Shown: positions 1-9,938 of the stretch, piece by piece
How the letters are laid out: each line of letters begins with the position of its first letter
How positions within the stretch are numbered: position 1 is the first letter of the stretch
NCBI GenBank assembly: GCA_030847615.1
Contig: JAUMIR010000015.1
Span: 7,271,501-7,335,500, forward strand
DNA from: Gambelia wislizenii
Taxonomy: Eukaryota; Chordata; Lepidosauria; Squamata; Crotaphytidae
DNA length: 64,000 nucleotides
Reading direction: 5' to 3'
Translations under genes and position numbers: made by a program
The notes under the pieces: generated by a model
Seen by the model: the letters and a program-made list of their open reading frames with translations, nothing else
What the model was told of the DNA's origin: nothing
The model's database searches: none

Positions 1-29
1 GGGGGTTAAATTCTCCCCCAAAAAAGAAG

Positions 30-1008
30 AGTAGTCTTTCATTATTTAGAAAAACAAAGGTTGGATATTATCTGTCTCCAAAAGACACACATTAAAGGAA
101 GGGAAATTTGGGAAACTATATGCAACAGAGTTCAATAAGAAAAAAGCAGGAATTGCTTTTTATATAAACATATAATATGATTCAAAAGAGGTATTTAAGG
201 ATAATAAAGGTTCATATTTAGGTGTGGAGGTTAGAATTGGAGAAAAGAATATACTTTTGGTGGGAATATATGGACCACAAAATAATAAGAAGCAATATAT
301 ACAAGAAATTTATGATAGATTGATGGAACATAATTTTGAATATGTAATATTGATGGGTGATTGGAACACAGTTTTAGACTCAAAAGTGGATAAATCGGTG
401 CAGAAAGAGAAACAACGATGTTTAAAAGAGGGGAATGCCCCGAAGAATCATAGAATCATAGAATTGCAGAGTTGGAAGAGACCACGAGGGCCATCCAGTC
501 CAACCCCCCTGCCATGCAGGAAATCTTGATCAAAGCATCCCTGACAGATGGCCATCCAGCCTCTGTTTAAAGACCCCCAAGGAAGGAGATCCCACCACGC
601 TCCGAGGGAGTGTGTTCCACTGCCGAACAGCTCTTACTGTCAAAAAGTTCCTCCTCATGTTGAGGTGGAATCTCTGTTCCTGGAGCTTGCACCCATTGCT
701 CCGTGTTCCAGTCTCTGGAGATAATGAAAGAAACGATGGAAGAACAATGTTTGATAGATGTATGGAGGCATATCCATGGGAATGAAAGGGATTATACATA
801 TTATTCAAATAGACATGATGTGTGGTCCAGAATAGACTATTTTATTGTGTCAAAGAGTTTGATTGGAAGTATTAAAGAGGTAGAAATACAACAGAAAGTA
901 ATATCAGATCACTCCCCAATAGAATTGGTGTTAAGGGGACCTAGATTACAATATAGATGGAGGATGAAACAACTTCTTCTTAAGAAAGATGAAATAGTAG
1001 AAAAATAA
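30..1008 (+). pseudogene. L1 ORF2 endonuclease domain, split by CR1
   Basis: The apurinic-like endonuclease nicks target DNA to prime reverse transcription. Visible motifs are LDIICLQKTHIKG (about 63-100, damaged), VGIYGPQNN (about 260-286), the catalytic-type MGDWNTVLD (352-378), and after the CR1 insertion SRIDYFIVSK (about 820-850) and the SDH motif ISDHSPIEL (about 900-926). The catalytic GDWN is intact here, unlike in the full-length copy. The reading frame is broken by the 445-720 insertion and by stops before 224 and after 1005. Confidence 0.88.
445..720 (-). mobile_element. CR1 3' fragment (young subfamily)
   Basis: The 3' end of a CR1 LINE on the minus strand. It begins on the plus strand with the diagnostic octamer repeat AATCATAGAATCATAGAATT, then the 3' UTR, then the last codons of the RT ORF (minus strand: [19 protein letters not shown]...[10 protein letters not shown]...FKQRLDGHL). 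It is 5'-truncated at about 720 and sits inside the L1 endonuclease domain. It is very close in sequence to the copies at 21785 and 60503, implying a common recent source. Confidence 0.93.
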
Positions 1009-1064
1009 GGAAAGAAATTAAAAACTATTTCAGTGAGAATTTAGATAAAGGAACATCAATAGAA

Positions 1065-3988
1065 ATGGTATGGGATGCTGGTAAAGTAGTAATTAGGGGA
1101 TATATGATTCAAAGAGAAATAGAAATGAAGAGAGCTAAGAAAGATAAAAATAAAGAAACACTAAGAAGTATAGCAGAAAAGGAGAAAGAGTTGAAGAGGA
1201 AGGGAGGAAATGAGAAAATAAGAGGAGAGTTAAATATATTGAAGAAGCAACTAAATACTGAATGGGTAGAAGAGATAGGTAAGCAATTGAAATACACTCA
1301 CTTAAGATTTTTTGAACAGGCTAATAAAAGTGGGAAATGGCTGGCATATAGATTGCGGAAAGAAAAAGAAAAGAGAATGATAACGGAGATTAGAATGAAT
1401 GAAAAATGTTATGCTAAGCAAAAAATAAAATAAAAGAAATATTCTATAAATATTTTCCAAATATTTTTGAGGAAAAGGGGAAAGAGGTAGAAATTACTAA
1501 GGAGATTGAAGAATTCTTGAAATATGAGAAGGTACCTAGAATAACGGAAGATCAAAAAGTAGAATTGAATAGGCAAATTACAGTGCAAGAGATAAGAGAT
1601 GCGATCAAAAGGCTGAAACCTGGTAAGGCACCAGGCCGGATGGGTTCTAAGCTCTATATTATAAGCAATTTGTAGATGAATTAACTATGCCACTTCATAA
1701 TCTATTTAATGAGATAAACAGCAAAGGTTGTTGAAAATCATGGCAAAAAGCAGATATCTCCTTAATTCTAAAGGAAGATAAGGACCCATCGCTCGTAACT
1801 AGTTATAGGCCCATCTCCCTGTTAAATGTGGATTATAACATTTTCGTTAGTATTATTGCAGAAAGATTTTAAAAAGTACTGGTAAATTGGATTCACAATG
1901 ATCAGAATGGTTTTCTACCAAATAGATACATAAAAAATAATATAAGAACATTGTTAGATATAATTGAACTGTATGAGAAACAGAATGAAAAAAATTGGTG
2001 ATAATACTAGTTGATGCAGAAAAAGTATTTGACAGAGTGAGATGGGAATTTATGTTTAAAGTGATGGAAGAGATGGAGATTGGAAATACATTTTTGGGTT
2101 GGGTTAAAAATATTTATAATTGACAGGAAGCCTAGATAATCATAAATGGAGAAAGAACTAAACCTTGTAGAGTAAATAGAGGAACTAGATAAGGCTGTCT
2201 GCTTTCACCACTTTTATTTATATTGACATTGGAGATTCTTAATAGAAAAATCAATAATGATTCGGAGATTAGAGGAGTGAAAGTACAAAAAAGTGAATTT
2301 AAATATAAAGCCTTTGCAGATGACCTTGTCTTTTTTCTAGATAATCTGAAGGAGAGTATCAATAAATTAGTGAGAACAATTGAGGAATACGGGAAATTAG
2401 CTGGATTTAAAATTAATAAAGAAAAAACAATAGTAATAACTAAAAATATGTCTAAGTATGAAGAAGATGAATTAGAGAAAATATCAAATTTCAAGATGGG
2501 AAAGAAGGGAAGATATTTAGGGATAAATATAACAAACAGAAATATAGATCTGTATAAGAATAATTATATTAAAGGATGGAGAGAAATTAAAGATCTGAGG
2601 AGATGGACGAAATTAAGACTATCTTTACCAGGAAGAATTTCAACAGTAAATATGAATGTATTTCCAAGAGTGATGTATTTATTTCAAAATATTCCCATTC
2701 TATCTTCATCAGCGATATTTAAAGATTGGAACAAAGATTTGGCTAAATTTATCTGGGCTGGGAAAAAATGAAGGATAAAGAGGCAAATATTAGTGGAATC
2801 TGAGGAAAGAGGCGGACTGGGACTTCCAGATTAGGAATTATATTATAATGCAAGTTGCCTAAACTGGATCTCGGAATGGATACATTTAAAAGACAAGAGA
2901 CTGTTACAGTTAGAAGGGTTTAATTTAAGATATGGATTCCATGCTTGTATGTGGTATAATAAAGAGGTGGTACATAAGGAGTTTGGACATCATTTTATCA
3001 GAAAAGCTATATGGAGAGTTTGGGAGAAATATAAAAGGTGGATTTACTCAAAGATACCAACATGGGTTTCTACCTATGAAGCGTTTTATCAAAGGGAAAG
3101 TTTATTTAAAGGAGAATGGTTAACGTATGAGGAAATCCTAAAGATGGAGTACAATATAAAATGAAAACGCAGGAAGAATTAAGGCATGAGGGCATAGAAT
3201 GCCATTGGTTTCTGCACAGACAATTAATGGAAAAATTTAAAATGGATTTGAAACTAGATGGAATAGAAAGTGAACAAACAGAATTTGACCGGATATTGAA
3301 AGACAAAGGGAAAAAGAAAATAACTTCAAGAATATATAAACTCTTACTGGGCTTTAGTCAAGAAAAGGAAGTAATAAAGAATTATATGGTGAAGTTGGCA
3401 CAATTTATGGGTCATCAGATACAATTAGAACAGTGAGAAACAGCATGGAGTAAAAATATAAAATTTACTAAAAGTAATAACTTGAAAGAAAATTACTATA
3501 AGATAATGAATTTGTGGTATATGACACCTGAAAAATTGAATAAGATTTATAAGAATATATCTAATAATAGTTGGAAATGTCGCAACTCAATAGGCACATA
3601 TTACCATGTTTGGTGGGAATGTAAGAAAATAAAAAAATTGGGGGGGAAGGTTCATAGGCTACTAAACAGGACATTAGAGATCGAGTACCCACTACAACCA
3701 GAGATATTTTTGCTAAATATGTTCGATAGAGTAGACGGAGATATAAGGGAAAAATATAGAAAGGTATTATTATATGCAATTACGGCCACCAGACTAGTAA
3801 TTGCAAAAAAATGGAAAGGGAAGGAAGTTCCCACCGTAGAGGAATGGATAGAAAAGCTTTATGAAATGTATGAGATGGATAAACTATCCATTATAATAGA
3901 TGAAGGGAAAACATTGAAGGATTTACAAGATTGGGAAAAAATGAGTAAATTATGGAAAGAATACTGGGGAAACAATTGGATGTTGTAA
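1065..3988 (+). pseudogene. L1 ORF2 linker, RT and C-terminal domain, broken
   Basis: Remnant of L1 ORF2. A lysine/glutamate-rich linker (1065-1433) is followed by RT blocks: a damaged PGPDG motif (1-nt loss at about 1625-1650), YRPISLL (about 1805-1825), DQNGFLPNR (about 1899-1925), and the catalytic FADDLVFFL (about 2310-2336, L1's FADD form of YxDD). Distal segments are 2932-3436 and 3482-3988; the latter holds CRNSIGTYYHVWWECK, a degenerate form of the CWKC...GTLIHMWW knuckle. At least six stops or frameshifts, e.g. after 1433, near 1730, 1870, 2125 and 2770, exclude function. Confidence 0.9.
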
Positions 3989-4287
3989 GAGAGTAATAGT
4001 TGAAGGAAGAATTAATAAGGGGAAGTAAAGAGGAACAATTGAACTAAGAGGAAATCTAGTAGGTATTTGATGGTGAGGAATTTATTTGAAGTTATAAAGC
4101 CCAACAGGAAGATGGAATGATGGAATGATGGAAGTTGATTATGTTCATATTTATGTTTATGTTTTTGGTGGTTAGTTTGTATGCCTTAGGGCCTATGTTA
4201 TGTTATGATATGTAATGTTATGTTATGTTTTCTTTGTTGTTTTATATATTATGGGAAGAATTCTAATAAAGATAATAATTAAAAAAA

Positions 4288-5584
4288 AGTCTAAGAACCC
4301 CTTAAGCTGCCCCTTTTTAGATGCAGTCTTGGGAATTGCTCTACCTCGGAATCCCCTTAATAACGCCACTTTCAGGTATGCCCCTTGAATTCTACACCCC
4401 ATGGGAAAGCATGGGGTACCTTCGGAATTCCCTGTCACTTGCAGAGAATACCTTCTCTCCCTCTTTCCCCAAGAAAGAGACAATGAAATACGACCAGGCA
4501 AACAGAAGGCACGTATTCACATTGGCTGACAGATAGAAAAGATTATTTTTCAAGCAAAGCTCATAACATGCAAATCCCTCATGGAGAAGGCTCTTCTTTT
4601 TTCAAGTATACCTTAGAAGTTACAGATAGACATAAGCATTCAGCCAAGTTTCAGATGTGATGTTCCCACATCTCAAGACTCCATTGAATCGCTCAGGGTC
4701 CTTTGTTTCTCTTGGTTGAACTGCCTCTTAGACATGGTGTGGCCATCTCAGGGCCCTCTTTCTTCTCTGGCTGCCTCATGGCTTCTGAAGAAGTCTTTAT
4801 CATCTTTTCAAATTACTACTCTCACAGTCCTCATTGGTCAGTCCTGTCTCTGGTGATATAACATATTTGATCATGATGTTAACCCTAAAGTGAACCCTTT
4901 GATTACCTGATTCTGATCTTAACAGATACCTGATTGCTGAGCTGCAGATTGCTATGCTGGCAAAGTTAGCAAGAACCTTGCCTTGTACTCAGAAGGTCAT
5001 TACTTCTAGACTAGCCTTGGGTAAATTTTAATTCCTCCATTTATCATTTTTAGAATTTTAGCATTTTGTGCCCCCTTCTCTTCTTCCTTGGCAATGCAAT
5101 TAAAATCCCTTTTTGCTCCCAAAGGGGTGAATACTGGTGGGTAAATCGCTCTGATCTTTATAAGGCAAGGGCAAAGAAGGCAAGCAGTTGGATGCAATAT
5201 ATGATCACTTAGAAAAATGCCACCTTGAAACAGGAATTTGAAACAGGAAGTAGACTTTTAAAACATCTGGGCTGGAATCCTGTATCAATTTTCTTATCAA
5301 AGACACAAATGGCATACATAACCAATATAACCATGATCTCTCATCAATATGAGGTATTGCATCTTCTTTGGAAAATGATGAGAATGGGGTTACCCTGTGT
5401 AAGCAGCCCTGATCACCCTGGAGAAAAGTCAAAATAAATATTTGGCAGTGTAGGACTGAACACCAAGAGAAGAAAACCACTGGAGACAATAATTTGCAGA
5501 ACTGAACCAAGTCAGAGATAGTTAGATACAAAGGAAGGTGGTGAGGAAAAAGAAAAAGGACACCTCAGATGGAAGAGGCCCATG
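4288..5584. other. No recognised gene; short hairpin only
   Basis: No coding or classified repeat could be supported. ORFs are short and unlike known families. A small perfect hairpin, ACCCCATG / CATGGGGT, lies at 4397-4418, and the segment may belong to an unclassified LTR-like repeat. Nothing else stands out. Confidence 0.4.
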
Positions 5585-5705
5585 TTTTAATTGTCCCTTA
5601 ATTCTCAACAGAGCCAGTCCAGGTCAGCTTGGTAGAAGCAAAACAGCCTAGAAAAGAGCTTTAAACAACAAACCATAGGTAGAGCTGACTGTCAGGAAAG
5701 CCAAG
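5585..5705. repeat. Unclassified dispersed repeat, copy 1
   Basis: About 115 bp resembling 35160-35275. Both share CTTAATTCT, an A/GTCCAGGT/GCCCAGGT segment, then TAGAAGCAAAACAG and a following AAAGAGCT block at the same spacing. The sequence to about 5860 may belong to the same family but similarity fades. Family unknown. Confidence 0.5.
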
Positions 5706-6242
5706 TGTCTGCCCATCCTGGGACCTTGAGAGGATTGGATGAGGAGTGATGAGCTTAGCTGCCATCCAGGTCCATGAAATCAGCAGTCTAATATCCAGGC
5801 AATCTGGAGAGTACTGCAGGGTCCACCATCACAAGGACTGGATCCTACCACTTTCACTCCCTCAGTATAAGATATAGTTGGATTATGAAATGTTAGAGAA
5901 ATAGTTGGTAGCCACACCATCTGGGTATCTGGGAGTTTGGAGATATCTGCCTCAGTGGCTTCATAAACTCTGCTTTCACTACTTGAGAATGCTACTGGGA
6001 CGCCTGGACCAAAAACACAAAATGAGTCAGGGAAGACAGGAGAGATTGAGAGAGAAAGAGAGTGTTACCTGAACTGCTGGGGGTCCATGGGAGTCCACTT
6101 GTGTCACTATAATTACAATATTAAATTGGGGAATTTTAATTAGATCAAAGGTATAGCTGCGATAGGTCAGGTAATTGTGGATTCTTTGCACTTGTGTATC
6201 CAGTACTAACTGACAAGACTCCAAGTTTAAATGAAATAAAAT

Positions 6243-7187
6243 GTTTTTTTTAAAATAAAGTTTTATTGATTTAACAAAGAAAAAGTTGTTATTTTGTAAT
6301 AGGAACAATAGCAGGAGAACTGGAGCCATACATGGCAAAACAACTATACAAAACAAAATTAAAACATAACACAAAGCGAAGGGGCATAGGATTAATCAGG
6401 AAAGCAGTTCGTGGCATAAAAAAGCTTGAAAGTAAGGAGATCAGGGGGAGTCAGGGAGGACATCCTTCCACATCTTACCATGATGTGGTGGAGGTGCTAT
6501 TGCAAGATCTGTGTTAGAAAAATGTGTGATTATTAGGAACCATTTTTTCAATAAAGGATTCAGAATCAGCATGGACAGCTGTGTGTCAGCTGATGTCTGA
6601 GAGCTTCTCCACAAACCACATGTCCCAAAATTTGTCCCACAAAGCAGTCATAGCAGACATTTCATTCTTCCAATTTTATCTAAAAGATAGGAAGCAGGAA
6701 ACCATAATTTTTTTATGTTTAAGATTTCTATTAGACTTAGTAAAAAGTGACAGCAAGACCAGCTCTGGAGAGGGGTCTCAAGGTTGTACAGTGATGGTGC
6801 TAATAATATCTACTATTAAGGACCAAAACCTCTCAACGTTCGGGCACTCTAACTACATATTGGTGAAGGTGCCCAGAGCAGAGTATCCCCTCCAGCAGAT
6901 AGAGGGGGCAGCTTTTGTCATCCAGACGAGCTGGATCAGTGTGAGATGTCATTTATAAAGGAGTTTAAGTGATGTCTCCTTCAGAGCAATCAAGCAAAAT
7001 TTCAGTCATTCCGCATCATATATTTGGATATGGAGATCATTTTCCCAGCTCATTTAGAAATTTAGATTACTCCCAAAAGTGTCCTCAAGCAACCATCTGT
7101 AGATATGAGCAGTTCTGCCTTTCACTGGAGAAGTGGCTGAATCAAACCAACAAAAGCCCCTACAGCCAGAACACCCAAGACATATGA
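6243..7187 (-). mobile_element. L1 (second lineage) ORF2 C-terminus and 3' end
   Basis: On the minus strand the 3' end is AATAAAACTTTATTTT followed by an A-run (plus-strand T-run at about 6243-6255). Upstream, minus-strand frames give the L1 C-terminal knuckle in decayed form: PSICWRGYSALGTF, then LECPNVERFW (about 6840-6930). This matches the CWRC...GT.LHM.W.CP...FW pattern of L1 ORF2. Several stops are present. It is probably the 3' part of the same element as 9939-14140, now separated by the 7190-9930 insertions. Confidence 0.72.
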
Positions 7188-7249
7188 TCAAAAAACCAAA
7201 CTGAAGAGTTCTGCCAAAAAATAACCAGGATAAACCAATCCCACTTCCA

Positions 7250-7535
7250 ATTCTAAAAGAGCAACAATATGAAGAAATAAAAGGATAACTAAACCCTGGA
7301 GCAGAGAATCCAATAAAATTAAATCTCTGAAAAGGTAAAAATACCCCACTAGAAAGTGTACAAATGCTACAAATAAGTATCTAAAGATAATAAAAATACC
7401 AAAAATCAAGGCCAAAAACCCCTGAAGTAGATGAGTCAGTAAAACTACTAAAAGGGTGACAATAACCCACTGAAAAGTATGCAAATGCTAAAAATAAAAT
7501 ATTATAATAATAGTAAATAATAAAAACTCAAGGCC
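7250..7535. repeat. Degenerate ~118-bp tandem repeat
   Basis: At least two and probably three diverged tandem units. The clearest pair is 7331-7413 and 7449-7534; both contain CCCACT..AAAGT.T.CAAATGCTA and end in ATCAAGGCC / CTCAAGGCC. The unit is A-rich. It directly precedes the CGTTTCG motif at 7535 and may be part of a Penelope-like terminal region. The hydrophobic minus-strand ORF across it (7188-7484) is a by-product of the T-rich repeat. Confidence 0.6.
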
Positions 7536-7575
7536 AGATGCGTTTCGACAACAGTCTTCCTCAGTGGCCTACAAG

Positions 7576-7636
<61 letters not shown>

Positions 7637-8215
7637 CTCAACAGCTCACACAATGTGACACTGCTCAATTCAAAAGCAACAAGGTACTTCTCCTGCTCAC
7701 AGAGTCTCTTATATAACCAGCTGAACTTGTGATGGGAACAATCCTGCCAAGACTCAAGAAAAGATCCTAGGGAAACCTTAGGGTGTGGAAGGACAATGAA
7801 AACTCAACCAACCACTTACACCCAAATCTTTACCCACCAGGGGTACAGATTTACCAACCATGTGTCCTTTTGAGTACCAATCTTGGTAGTGGTTTTATGT
7901 ACTTAGTATTAGATATCCCATCAATGCACCAGAATTTAAATGAAGTTCTTCTTCTCCTGTTCACAGAACCCTTTCTATAACCAGTCAACCCAGTAGTAGC
8001 AATCATCCTTCCAAGACTCAAGAAAAGAACTAAGGGGAGATATAAGGTGTGGAAGGACAGCAAAAGACTCAAACTAGCCAATTCACATTTTCATTTAAAC
8101 CCACCGGGGAATCAGATTTCAAACGATGAATCTATTTGAGTTCCAATATCTGTAATTGTTTTATGTTTTTAGTATTGGATATCCCATCTATGCACCAGAA
8201 TTTGAATGAATCATA
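7535..8215. mobile_element. Penelope-like terminal region with 264-bp direct repeats (tentative)
   Basis: Begins with AGATGCGTTTCGACAACAG then TCTTCCTCAGTGG, a motif type (CGTTTCG...CTTCCTCAG) that I associate with Penelope-like retroelement ends. Two diverged direct repeats follow with a period of 264 bp: TCCTGCTCACAGA at 7691 and TCCTGTTCACAGA at 7955. Each continues with CCAAGACTCAAGAAAAGA, GGTGTGGAAGGACA and GATATCCCATC.ATGCACCAG. Tandem terminal repeats suit the pseudo-LTR structure of these elements. A Penelope GIY-YIG fragment lies 1.1 kb away (9338-9937). The repeats are seen; the family assignment is inferred. Confidence 0.5.
7579..7636. repeat. Microsatellite (TC)n(TA)n
   Basis: A perfect TC dinucleotide run of about 34 bp passes directly into a TA run of about 24 bp. 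It lies between the CGTTTCG motif and the 264-bp direct repeats. Confidence 0.97.
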
Positions 8216-8221
8216 AGTATG

Positions 8222-9120
8222 ATGTTTCTCAAGAAAATGTTTTACCCACATAGATGGTATTATACACTGAGTAGATTAAACAAAATCAGCAATAAGATTA
8301 GCAATAGATGTTGGAAATGTCAAAATAATGTGGGTACGTTGATTCATATGTGGTGGTCCTGTAAAGTCATTAAAAAATTTTGGGTGAAGGTACATAAATG
8401 TATAGAAGACACACTACAGATAAAATTTGAGGTAAAACCAGAGCTTTTTTTGTTGAATATGACTAATGCTCTCAAAAAAGAAGATGAAGCAAAAAATTGG
8501 AGGATCATCCTCTACCTAATAACTGCAGCACGAATCACAATAGCTCAAGTATGGAAATTCTACATAAACTTGTTGCTTTCAGACACCAACCCAGGAACAA
8601 CTTATAATGTTGCCAGATTCTGCACAGCTGTGGTTAAAATTCGTCAGACAATGTCCTCAGCAGTAGAATAGTGTCAACCTAGTCTTGTTATACTGGAACT
8701 AACATTTTAAATACTGCTTTCAGCCTGTTTTTATTCTGCGTTTTTACCTTTATTCTGTATACCCTTTTTACTTGTGCTGGTCTATGACCGTAATAAAGAT
8801 TCTATTCTATTCAAGTATGGAAATCTACTAAATCACCTACGATAGAGGATTGGTTGGAAAAATTAGTGGAAATGCTGGAATTAGACATATTAACAGGCAA
8901 GATACATAGTTTACCCAAAAGGAAATCTCTAGATAAATGGTTGACTGTAATACAACAATGGGAGAAAAGGGGTATGATTTATGATATAGAGCACCTTTTG
9001 TTAATGATGTAACAATACACAATAAGGGATTAAGGTTGTGTGTACATGTAAGTAACTAATTAAGGTAATAAATGTATATACACATATAAATATATATGTA
9101 TACATATATAAAGGGATTAT
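8222..9120 (+). mobile_element. L1 3' fragment, interrupted by a smaller LINE end
   Basis: 5'-truncated L1 starting in the C-terminal part of ORF2. Frames give HRWYYTLSRLNKIS, then the CCHC knuckle CWKCQNNVGTLIHMWWSCK (about 8311-8367) and LITAARITIAQVWK (about 8515-8556). After an insertion at 8559-8810 the same frame resumes (TIEDWLEKLVEMLELDILTG, from about 8839) and stops at 9009-9011. Apart from the insertion this short segment keeps an open frame. The 3' boundary, near an AT-rich stretch at about 9060-9120, is uncertain. Confidence 0.88.
8559..8810 (+). mobile_element. Short LINE 3' end with a 14-bp target-site duplication
   Basis: A 252-bp insert within the L1 fragment. It is flanked by the direct repeat TCAAGTATGGAAAT at 8545-8558 and 8811-8824, the hallmark of target-primed insertion. 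The insert starts with what looks like the last codons of an ORF (NPGTTYNVARFCTAV, stop at 8669-8671). It continues with a short 3' UTR and ends in TAATAAAGATTCTATTCTAT, an AATAAA signal and (ATTCT)n tail. The LINE clade is not identified; an L2/Vingi-like origin is a guess. Confidence 0.85.
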
Positions 9121-9309
9121 TGAGTTGGAGAGAGTGAACAGACAAAAGGAGTAAATAAAGAAAGATCAAAGAGAGCGGCAGATAACAGAAGAAAGAAGAT
9201 GATTAGAAGTCAATGTTCATCAAGATAGACAATTTCCTCCGTTTCAACAATACCAACACCAAGGAAGTCATGGATGTTATGAATTACTGTACGCTTGTTG
9301 GGTTTCTGA

Positions 9310-9937
9310 TTTCAGTTTTTTTTTTTTTACATGAACTTTATATGACAAACCAAAGATTGTTATAAGCCTCAGAAGGATAAAATATGTTGATATATATATA
9401 TTTGACTTTGTATTGTTCGAAGAGCTGCTCAATAAAAAAAGGAAAAAAAAAAAGAAAATGTTTTACCAATGAGGCTTCTATTTTATGGTTTTTGATACAA
9501 CTTCTGTGTTCTGTGATCTGAGTTCTTATCGCCCTGCTGGTCATCCCCACATAAATTAATTTGCAAGGGCATTCAATTATGTATATGACATTTTTACTAG
9601 CACATGTAAAAAAATTGTATATTTCATAACTTCTACCATCAACAGTATTCACAAAACATTTCAGATTGTTGCTGTTTCTGCATCCTGAACAATGTTCACA
9701 GATGTAATGTCCCTTGGCAATCACACTATTTTGTACAACCGGAAAATCAAAATCTGCCCATACTAGTATATTCTTGATGTTTTGACTACGTTTATAGGCA
9801 AACATCAGTTTATTTTTATATCCGGGTATATTTTCCAGCAAGTGCCAATGTTTCATAATACTTTCTTTAACTCTCAGTGAATGTGTGTTAAAAGTCAGTG
9901 GTATCAAGACAGGTCTGGGACGATCAATGAAAAACAA
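9310..9937 (-). pseudogene. Penelope-like element, GIY-YIG endonuclease portion
   Basis: A minus-strand ORF of 199 codons matches the C-terminal half of Penelope-like retroelements. Upstream of the endonuclease it has the linker pattern IMKHWHLLENIPG (about residues 27-39) and RSQNIKNILVWADF. A Cys cluster CEHCSGCRNS...CF follows (about residues 78-95). The GIY-YIG core reads NVIYIIECPCKLIYVGMTSR (about residues 115-134), then TEHRSCIKNH. The conserved tail after KHF is replaced by T-rich sequence, so the 3' end is degenerate, and no RT domain is present. The GIY-YIG nuclease normally cleaves target DNA for insertion. Confidence 0.85.
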
Positions 9938-9938
9938 G

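Larger units (their letters stand above)
1..4287 (+). mobile_element. L1-type LINE, decayed, entering from the left edge
   Basis: A non-LTR retrotransposon of the L1 clade whose 5' part lies outside the window. Domains run in order: AP-endonuclease (about 1-1008), linker (1065-1433), reverse transcriptase (about 1500-2771), C-terminal CCHC knuckle (about 3570-3630), stop at 3988, a 3' UTR, then AATAAA-like and poly(A) at about 4268-4287. It shares domain order and many motifs with the full-length copy at 25010-32000. A CR1 fragment (445-720) is inserted in the endonuclease domain. Several frameshifts and stops make it a pseudo-element. Confidence 0.93.

Noticed and set aside
1109..1297. Minus-strand Ser/Phe-rich ORFs opposite L1 (also at 2132-2494, 26838-27341 and 29472-30017)
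   Set aside because: Antisense shadows of A-rich L1 coding sequence.
7188..7484. 98-codon very hydrophobic minus-strand ORF
   Set aside because: Produced by an A-rich degenerate tandem repeat read on the other strand; composition alone explains it.
7579..7636. Regular short repeats as a possible CRISPR array (also 17556-17650)
   Set aside because: Simple dinucleotide and tetranucleotide microsatellites without spacers, in a vertebrate genome.
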